In this document: in pieces, positions 44,001 to 45,450 of the stretch
Position numbering within the stretch: the first letter of the stretch is position 1
How the letters are laid out: each line of letters opens with the position of its first letter
From: a virus
Direction: 5' to 3' (one strand)
Virus record (IMG/VR): IMGVR_UViG_3300043772_004626
Span: 1-45,450 of that record
DNA: 45,450 nucleotides
Position numbers and translations under genes: made by a program
Notes under the pieces: generated by a model
Database searches by the model: none
The model's input: the letters and a program-made list of their open reading frames with translations, nothing else
What the model was told of the DNA's origin: nothing

Positions 44001-44221
44001 AGAGTTTCAACGCCAATGAACAGATCATTTTGGGAGAAATAGTTGCAGACGCAGCTAAACCGTTTGGCAAAGTCGTTACCAATACATTAACCAATCATAG
44101 AAATACTTGGTATACACCTGGTACGGCAACAGCAGCAAACGGTGCTGGTTTAGCAGCAAGTTCCACAGAAGTTGCACAATTTCTCCTAAATAACCCAGCT
44201 CTGTTAAACTCGTTGCCATAA
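26063..44221 (+). CDS. Giant mosaic baseplate/tail protein (gp7 position), 6052 residues
   Basis: A single uninterrupted frame of 18.2 kb. The N-terminus (LPEYLRTIANQRFLNSTLDR) and position after gp6 suggest a baseplate-anchored protein in the gp7 slot, presumably reaching outward to bind the cell. Approximate domains: LamG-like fold 1 at 262-412 (FTVETWVYV ... WHHVAVSRVSNTVRLYVDG); a conserved block RPHTHPWEMLGITKKPSWWE near 1905-1925; CBM5/12-like modules near 2436, 3753, 4747 and 4875; FG-GAP-like propeller blades near 3004, 3127 and 3244; a YHYH-type domain 4367-4605; LamG-like fold 2 at 5075-5220; LamG-like fold 3 at 5401-5680, interrupted by inserts. A repeat of about 55 residues (LxSVxxIxVGMxVxG ... 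LTF) recurs throughout. The start has AGGAAA 7 bases upstream. T4 gp7 is only 1032 residues. Baseplate function is inferred from synteny; the domain calls are by eye. Confidence 0.72.
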   Translation: MAINRTIDFLPEYLRTIANQRFLNSTLDRVISDPTLRKFDGFVGRRYADGKQLEGNYINEPSGVREKYQLEPEFVFSDNGVKTRSAGFIDLLNSVAVRNGRVDLWNRLLTGNSYSFKGFVDLDKLTNYYNYVWIPEPRVVNTGVENVLVDENPWFRIPIEVSNSNVPSSRSFNVKRTSLGFEVDGYDGINPTIHLRRSTASTTCSYTFNISANVANANTRIPKVITQVNPSQSVVISNAQQRFTTTTGRFQNSAGLSVNSDEDFNFKWLPFTVETWVYVSSVGDSQDHVIAGQWDNTDTSNSSWALIRTNNGVDNTVKFVWTDLDTGLVNSLLYTDTGGLSLNAWHHVAVSRVSNTVRLYVDGNIVNSSTIGTISRSDKPFTVGVNAALNQGFNGYLEDLRVTKNIALYTINEYDVPQSNLNNDANTVLLITFDGANGDTVFSDSTELENSRIWIQSQIGRDGTIVSNPNLDARDILGVSNNGVTNGAIQFEVPSLDDESYYRNLQLTGNEFYDKVDLATTLNFNQIHNAIYDLFVQSPIPGENNDDTGRRGGIDGVRSLNGKTLIFVNKQVSGWEKVVPLEFQGIEDNLYEQTTPVPNSERFGVWQIRVVTKTYEDGSTLDVIQLELIREVEKDYRIDVLDGLTYRNTTWYKRADVYNPAGTSDALKGFFLRMPQLSGNYTTLYLQDDQSDFNVLPLIIINSDVPTLDVESEILCKPYYVSGNGVEFINGLHIKFGLDSTPSQYTDLKIVDRVFTGEEILDSETATEEITFSLTSVTKIVSGDLLLIDDEYMQVTDVDLTLSKVTVVRPQRNSVTAPHSNGSFVQVLRTPSYIVEGVGQEIVLVPYQDLTPSEQYLDFAQDPDYITINRASLDRNPWSRTNRWFNKQVVTKSLEYLTDQGYEFDAPGANLNAVRPIVEFVAGLRLYDFGSVSLATINFFDDNKINDALSKINGRNITDTQAISIDGTTALKQYDLVIFNADTDPAVRQKIYQVDYVDVDGDYNLFNKTDVKAATTADINLNSPGAVDGVTLTVNDRVLVWKQVDASENGIYSYNGSGLQRATDTSRASDFARGFYVKVTSGSTYSNNWFRYKVTTVDRLIQYPLDQTADGSTVLKFTNIEGIEVDMRVDFAGYTTESTVSSIDTLLNEVTVSSAITAPAGTTVNFCNIYLDQVSDPSTIVFDAVTDRGPRVYLKEYATASDGNCVSVAQGEQNRGTNWCWDNQSRSWIKSSQIKDQIQQKPLFDVFDFNDVSFSNQTVYNSTNFAGSTLFEYKINSTAASDPVLKFGITYRTINNVGDISFLNTFEIDRFNYIDDVELGTSQDTPINTGTAKIVDPCTGQITQYDVWQRVLNNLELYQNIEITGSNLKLNSNINAQLVMGDVRRDINVVLESVNDIQVGMVVSGVGVSGLPRVTAVDTVNKTITLSSLQNILDQTELTFNNVLQYDIPGKLLVKNTPNAYKDKIFVDGTQLYSDLFTVQQMGDIIRISISVDALDPMNIHYQNISAESKLLIKLIANTVLPNAWFDVPTQFEINPYNFRSNEFTLSDLKSHTDALHSNHGHRITPLVTDNSLGNIEHRANPGLIMLHEGFSVLPTLLLTDTRFDIERAIATAGREYEQFKLQFIEASNQVEAIETLTAAAAVDSIFTLLTQNKSADQAWYTSDMVPFNGNDITYIVDDTAQTAYDISDVFENQANNKAVLVYLNGLQLVRGTDYEFDTVSPTVNISRTLRVNDELRIAEFVNTDGSFVPVTPAKLGLGPVYIPEIYIDDTYRTPTRVLQGHDGSITTAFNDYRDQLILELELRIFNNIKLDTDLWNNVIQSRVQPAGKFRELNGTALYSMIEEASISRKYFYDWVANNRVNYANSVYDETDPFTFNYSDSRDRITNQKCLGYWRGIYRDFYDTDRPHTHPWEMLGITKKPSWWESIYGPAPYTGTNLVLWEDLKNGVSTGGNIRSVLGARTTSIVNYENNTTYNLLDAVPADSGGTLLHPIDAYLIGGLITSSAKNPFTFNDNGPAETAWRRSSSYAYAKLNQKILQNPQFMLGTLWDLDNYKPYALIDSVGVFSASYVGFRYLETQFPSINDLKIHTVDTDDAGVPVRCHSILNFVVENLKSQGQNPVILKNAIVNSDVNLVYKLAAFADVDNIQVYAEQNSVQTQGNTVKVPQEDYELLLSESVPIDVASYSGVIISRSANGYKVTGYDRQYPYFIIYPSDVNTTPKQFQVGSQTYGYYTEFLDNPLYIPYDYEFISKQTVVDFLLSYGEHLKRQGFAFESQPEQDRINWLDAAVQFIKWSGYNWSSNNTSGQRLSLVLNPAAGVLKYTPVAGTLQNLMLPDNLLLDENQNIISSRDIDVYRDQDVTYVNNLQPNSTISALRTNIVSYEHKLIVKNQTVFGDLIFNPALGIRQNRLRLVGLKTNDWDGTINSAGYLLMFSSVPEWQPNTDYLQGDVIKYKNRNYTALEPVIGATNFQTEKFSISDVTYQNRLLPSIGAKSLDLERAYDINHKPSISDFTRLRSNALGYVERTWLVNLGLDLNNQTEFYRGWIKEKGSFNAVDKFTAAGQQDLLADFTVSEEYAVKLGDYGATGRTGFVEVSLINDTESNNPVAVEFADGPNSTDLIRVSTTELYKKSSNWTTNFISNTGQLVKNEDRFIDAGPVLPAEIYNKAKSVTVEYSAEQENALTFNSLESLTKTEDVQNLLKNVRYGNWIWIAVDETLTTDNKYNVITWKNSDAKIRQIRKNNSLNTLELYLDQALDIETDQIVVIDINDLSLTVQGAFKVVKNQVNPTADYVSVLSVTSDIVELYNFDTVTYAADLEPKSVYIYETLRYNDIGSASLNRNLDKLYLPKDGKLYVDYNNLGWAVFDFREPYDSGSSNLPDSENQITGAPEGLITTSIAQDDIARWLWLGKVDDNKVVVKSFRNTNLGLGVTGDLDTSLATFDPTTSANGERSDTLKLGTEIINLTNGKAAATGTDSSNRGQVYILQASNDGYQVNQIFRGSASGAYYGSSIAASDNGEWLFVGETIPSGAGNVYAYRKFNSSNSSSSWTTVGNASSSYTMSFTPDNLYSIRVKVADRLRIPVAEYTLSGNMITFSTSVNASNISVTQLSEYYQLMQTIADPDAATGGKFGSSVTANSDASTLVVSAPFNGVGKIYVFSHDVEKTFVSTTTATINLGSTVTSVEKVVVKKNGVTQTTGTNYVPVVSGDTTLVFHGNSQPTSGTVIEVDMMQYDLAQTITGETTDTEYGHSVAINGNWLSVGVPKVTNQVGSVTISNHGRMELRSLNSEISNTITIDQDDLRPLPNNEYVRVNNWLVSAGTSGAISSVSISGTAGELSVSSGNYYQGQAIVVSGTLTGTGSITGYTNPKTYYIAAVNSGVSIVITDTYANAISGVSSLTTTSGTTTGLTFTLQACVDNLVTNVNNLSDFTGVTAVKNLFDTVTFTIDSTKHNTGIVTLDNVAVLRNVNSTYGLVQNINNFDIKSNRLGSTVKWITDGVLGVVENYTEFLESTQTTFDNAFNIVTTVGLAFENSLVLTLNSVFGIRTGYQMIGDGVTGSPVVIGVDAGSNTISVNITQQGLGAGTVLTFVDPGRTDTAASSKFDSGTTLFYDREAQNTQRLLLYQLLRTGRNALGADVDTAQLTRVKTIQYDKTSTPNIFFTGSLYRLWVGDGLSNDEYNNVFVYTNNNLLKGWTLNRQQQELLEPRSIFRAWIYDSRTQEKAVDLDVVDIANGLLPGAIAQHIDYISVVDPASYGIPVWRSGYTYEVGSRVIYNSVVYTANELNNTLFFNSDQWTANTAQVSNTGSKYWGAAQVGETWFVTSKLRSVLYEQGELADRISNYNRWFSDTEIVVREWTASAVPPAEYSNTDGFVDPAAAYVFNPVNNTYYFWVTNKNTVGNKHAISAADISLGLVDIQGTGLPMISPATNNSVILYNVKNFVDSAEYILHIDYVIADHNNRLHSEYQLLTEDNSLGWLNTPIYYKMVDSLSGIDQNSQEVPDGNLNAEDRYGVLLRPRQTMFRDREKALKIYFETINSNLRTVIISNMNTLDNLKLQQDYPAVTEYQFRVPDRETLLILNTNDYAENTQVLVEKDRTALFDGWNLVKLVNSEWEVVNSQFYNLNGYWKYVDWQSPEYQNKPADYTINHVGYLNSIVPVAGETVEILDNGDRKRAVYLVEADSSFTPLFMQDGTIEFLDIIYTLTGSDETGFDSTIGFDNDQAQVIRLVLDALNNHVLVDRLCFVADRAFFAVLRYAIQENRNLDWLFQTSFINVKHRVKNLNRQTNFRSDDEQFVRDFIEENKPFHSRLRDYINSYDLLDQAQVAVSDFDLPALYDEVWYKAQFAGSGGRLKANQAGYFLEGYTGLNLVDNILYISGSGLANHAMGTWPNTSKLSAQAQNWVFALNQYPLQRATKYPVNPDSEIGIAINGVPFYSIVGRFKDRLVNANDLSEEEIYTENIAETNGYAGPDAGNGYLTDNDAYVYRMDPVLLYTKNSAQHSPILGFALDGYPIYGPYGYANSNGTGGIIRNTSSYTLKSELRLVQESIQNGTKYASLGSPTGVYTEDWQYVPGAGTLDQHNGRFVITPEYPYGTYAYFVTVDENNNPVYPYIIGPTFAGVPTGLRIEYQGQSSVPVYDNGRYTMPSSQDLAVNDWSLRSPSGSFYNDYKRFLQSPYRNWFDNYTYNLVRLDLADAGKGYTSEPTIVISGGGGSGATASAAITSSGQIKDSDFIINIGTGYTGMPTITLVGGQNVPAWSNTVTYSSGTVVSYTPAGASTFYYESLSGVPAGTSLSNTLYWVELPPNNSKVPRSGVLVPVLENNLIRSFDISMKFDRVKGRVETHTLDKLYLAGDIVRHQINQKFYITDSNLVSASANQDLYNAVNWNILNSYNTNDVVENSENGLLYKATTSVVPGIAITNTSYWVRLTYWRAMSETEIVESDAATRITAFYTPANNMVTSDLKQLLSGADFAGTLVDGYEFTQTHPVPTGALADTDDQEIDNVSLMAQFDAAHYFGTVFTNKHRIQGTRSGSFGASNIISVGDEDNNIVYTIPSDTNPLFTAAVARYIKVNTNTGAGNSPDLAELACGTQDFTFEFFFRIQTLDQTQTLVDNFNSTPDNGFRIYVSNTNELRCDYYNASTTLRQQLNAGETLRDIWYHVALERKANTMSLYLDGSLRDSYSESTVSSLNFTSTDVSFGANTDDSDLANVYMDEVRLTRGLLRYDAETYTIPSGGFGRNTDQDVYYNNNVLLYGFESLINEVEDVEIRFAVQGNRKAFADLGVNQKVLTLLTENFATVENQTIATVPYTVIKTLDGDVENSYVLTLDSVYDIFVGMTVSGYQIAGCPKVVEIDTDAKTVRLDVKQTVIDNGTSLTFIPVTGKSDVPAITMVAPSMVGEYNIIDAGVHADYSLGVEDFTLEFWYNDPVHQLVRDETANSTIYLSSVAGVVSGMKMFTTTGNVGINVNSVNTELNTVTLASTITGSLGDQLRFVKTNAAKTVFVLSDFVTANVTANVSASTLVDVTSTVSLKTGMYVNGTQIVGSATEAVTIADINSNGTTITLNQAQTLTVPAELKFNRSKFSLTGVVETNTSGEHRVVFYVTDATGVKQTLLSEYQGYSATPIYVALDRYDSKFKLFINGSLTQTAYAPWDFGDGITPLPLLLSNTTDPFSGKLADFRITKGVSRYGLSTPVDTAISSDFADQYLGIRSADITVDGTGFVNNITSGSTEEHIPGRLYDTLNIRVFAKNPATPTANVGIGYRMFQDMLQNVYYYAIPASGTTSLASNLTAYDDTVYLVSVAGFPDTDPDTNNRGVFFVAGERISYLHIDRTANTVSGLLRGTLGTHVPLMHSSGTRVEVAGVAEQFPGSAGSYGVIGTVSSLVTSSNTVSLATVNNVSVGMAVQNSLIRTKATETSTIGSVSVENASGILAGMSVAGVSTGIPKVVSVVGNLVTFDAVHTVFNDTLLTFFVTVDSVDTVNNTVTLSSLQSFNANEQIILGEIVADAAKPFGKVVTNTLTNHRNTWYTPGTATAANGAGLAASSTEVAQFLLNNPALLNSLP

Positions 44222-44224
44222 ATA
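44217..44224 (+). promoter_or_regulatory. Candidate late promoter after the giant gene
   Basis: CATAAATA containing the TAA stop of the giant gene, 6 bases before the next ATG. As at the other stop-embedded boxes, termination and promoter share bases. The first gene's leader would be almost absent, so it may mainly serve the genes at 44374 and beyond. Confidence 0.5.
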
Positions 44225-44230
44225 AGTTAT

Positions 44231-44377
44231 ATGAATGGTCACGAGGAAGTAGAGCAATCCAAAAAAGATCAACCTCAATCAGACAGAGTGCAGGAAACAC
44301 CTGCACTCTGGATTGAAGGGCATTTGAGAATTTTTGATCCAGAAACAAAACAACAAATGGTAAATACGAGGGCATGA
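44231..44377 (+). CDS. Small hypothetical protein, 48 residues, related to the N-terminus of the next gene
   Basis: Starts at ATG 44231, 9 bases after the giant gene, and its TGA overlaps the next start (ATGATGA). The sequence begins MNGHEEVEQSKKDQPQSDR and ends WIEGHLRIFDPETKQQMVNT-RA. Its last 25 residues resemble the first 30 of the next protein (LDITGWVNIKDAHTGQQLVN-KKNA): both show I-x-G, a D-x-x-T-x-QQ-hydrophobic-VN string and then a basic residue. It may be a partial duplication or a small accessory subunit. No strong ribosome site. It contains a perfect 11-base-pair hairpin. Confidence 0.55.
   Translation: MNGHEEVEQSKKDQPQSDRVQETPALWIEGHLRIFDPETKQQMVNTRA
44284..44310 (+). repeat. 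Perfect 11-base-pair inverted repeat in the 48-residue gene
   Basis: CAGAGTGCAGG and CCTGCACTCTG around a 5-base AAACA loop. No T-run follows, so it is not a typical terminator. It may be an RNA processing or stability element at the end of the giant transcript. Confidence 0.75.
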
Positions 44378-44988
44378 TGAAAATAGCATTGGATATAACA
44401 GGATGGGTTAATATCAAGGACGCTCATACTGGACAACAACTGGTTAATAAAAAGAATGCCATCCACTATGAAAATTTTTCAGAAGCACTGGCCAAGAGCA
44501 TCAGTTCTGGGCCTCTAAACGCCAATGATAGCGAAAGTGCAAGTGGGTTTATTAAAGAAATGGCTTTTGGGAATGGTGGTACTGATGTGAGTCCCACAGG
44601 AGTTATCACCTATAAAACACCCAACTATACTGGAGTCAATGCTATTCTATACAACCAGACTTATTCCAAAGTGGTTAATCAGCAATTTAGCTTGAACACA
44701 GATCCAGTTAACAACAAAATGACAGTATCGCATCTGGTGGGAAAAGCCTACACTGATATTTTGGTAAGCTGTTTGCTTCAATACAATGAACCCACCAGTG
44801 GTCAAGCAGTATTTGATAACACCACAGACTTCAATGACACTTATGTTTTTGATGAACTGGGATTGAAGAGTGCTGGTGGTAAATTATTAACTCATGTGAT
44901 TTTTCACCCAGTGCAGAAAAGTTTAAATCGTTTGATCCAGATTGATTACACAATAAGAATTCAAACACTCACTAATTTGAGTAGCTAA
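44374..44988 (+). CDS. Probable virion structural protein
   Basis: 204 residues. The N-terminal segment IALDITGWVNIKDAHTGQQL, then VNKKNAIHYENFSEALAKSI, is a beta-rich start seen in structural proteins of large aquatic phages. FIKEMAFGNGGTDVSPTGVI, then TYKTPNYTG, and a C-terminal HVIFHPVQKSLNRLIQIDYT-IRIQ follow. No enzymatic motif. The first two codons are both ATG; GAGGG is better spaced for the second (44377). It overlaps the 48-residue gene and precedes a probable fibre gene, consistent with a baseplate-periphery or fibre-connector role (inference). Confidence 0.6.
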   Translation: MMKIALDITGWVNIKDAHTGQQLVNKKNAIHYENFSEALAKSISSGPLNANDSESASGFIKEMAFGNGGTDVSPTGVITYKTPNYTGVNAILYNQTYSKVVNQQFSLNTDPVNNKMTVSHLVGKAYTDILVSCLLQYNEPTSGQAVFDNTTDFNDTYVFDELGLKSAGGKLLTHVIFHPVQKSLNRLIQIDYTIRIQTLTNLSS

Positions 44989-45004
44989 CCAGGGAGTTTA
45001 ATAG

Positions 45005-45450
45005 ATGGCGTATACAATCAAAAGAACCAATGGAAATACCATAACAATTGACGATAATGCGTTGATTACCACTTATGGTGTGCAATTGATTGGAAAAAAT
45101 CGTCTGGGTTATGGGACTTCTTTTAATCAGAACTTTTTCCGGTTGATGGAAAATTTCAGTAACAGTTCATCACCCAGTAATCCAGTCAGTGGTCAAATTT
45201 GGTGGGACACTGCGGGATTTTTGAAAGTATATACCGGCAGTGTTTGGAAAGAAGTCAGCAGTGCATTGGTCTCAGAACCAGCGAATCCGGTTAATGGTGA
45301 TTTGTGGTTGGACACTGTCAATGCTCAGCTTAAAGCGTACAACGCCAACACCAATACCTGGATCACTATTGGACCCAGTAACACAACCAGCGGTGTACTG
45401 AATGGGTTTGTTACAGAAGCAATCACACAGGGACTCTCGACTTATTATGT
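45005..45450 (+). CDS. Tail-fibre-like structural protein, 5' part only
   Basis: ATG at 45005 with AGGGAG 9 bases upstream; the frame stays open to the window edge (148 residues seen). It starts MAYTIKRTNGNTITIDDN and includes LIGKNRLGYGTSFNQNFFRL followed by MENFSNSSSPSNPVSGQIWW. A second copy of the Trp motif reads SEPANPVNGDLWLDTVNAQL. The PxxPVxGxxWxDT repeat is common in fibre or baseplate-attached proteins of aquatic T4-like phages. Probably receptor-facing or fibre-anchoring. Confidence 0.7.
   Translation, partial: MAYTIKRTNGNTITIDDNALITTYGVQLIGKNRLGYGTSFNQNFFRLMENFSNSSSPSNPVSGQIWWDTAGFLKVYTGSVWKEVSSALVSEPANPVNGDLWLDTVNAQLKAYNANTNTWITIGPSNTTSGVLNGFVTEAITQGLSTYY

Overview
The window reads as part of the genome of a large tailed phage of the T4 superfamily (a contractile-tail myovirus). 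It carries recognisable T4-type proteins: a gp20-like portal, gp46/gp47 recombination nuclease, a gp55-like late sigma factor, gp26/gp51/gp53/gp5/gp25/gp6 baseplate proteins and a very long tape measure. Several of these (the gp26, gp51 and gp55 types) look closer to those of aquatic T4-like phages (cyanophage and pelagiphage style) than to coliphage T4. The host cannot be read from the window. DNA is moderately AT-rich and genes are packed with 1-4 base gaps or overlaps, except for one gene-poor stretch at about 8913-9469.

Layout. (1) 1-6906, minus strand: the tape measure with a C-terminal M15-type peptidase domain, then a portal gene (cut by the window edge), with a homing endonuclease inserted between them. 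A damaged second copy of the portal start lies on the far side of the endonuclease. (2) 6931-8912, plus strand: two gp26-type baseplate hub paralogues and a gp51-like protein, with a possible -1 frameshift site at the gp26/gp51 junction, closed by terminators. (3) 8913-9469: gene-poor, rich in inverted repeats. (4) 9470-15728, minus strand: a gp55-like late sigma factor, a PiT-family phosphate transporter (an apparent host-derived metabolic gene), gp47 and gp46, then a nuclease gene split and disabled by a GIY-YIG homing endonuclease whose ribosome binding site is buried in a hairpin. (5) 15758-45450, plus strand: the baseplate and tail-fibre block, comprising a tail structural protein, gp53, a hub protein, the gp5/VgrG spike, a muramidase-fold protein, gp25, gp6, one giant 6052-residue mosaic protein occupying 40% of the window, a 48-residue gene, and two further structural genes.

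How it works together. The late sigma factor would direct late transcription. Candidate late promoters (NATAAATA or CTAAATA on the relevant strand) precede portal, tape measure, gp26, the tail operon, gp25, gp6 and the post-giant genes, and three of them are built out of the stop codon of the upstream gene. gp46/gp47 drive recombination-dependent replication. The PiT transporter would support phosphate uptake by the infected cell. The spike has no recognisable lysozyme domain; cell-wall functions seem spread over the tape measure peptidase and the separate muramidase-fold protein. The giant protein, in the gp7 position, combines LamG-like, FG-GAP-like, CBM5/12-like and YHYH domains with a dispersed repeat of about 55 residues. 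It is the least understood object in the window.
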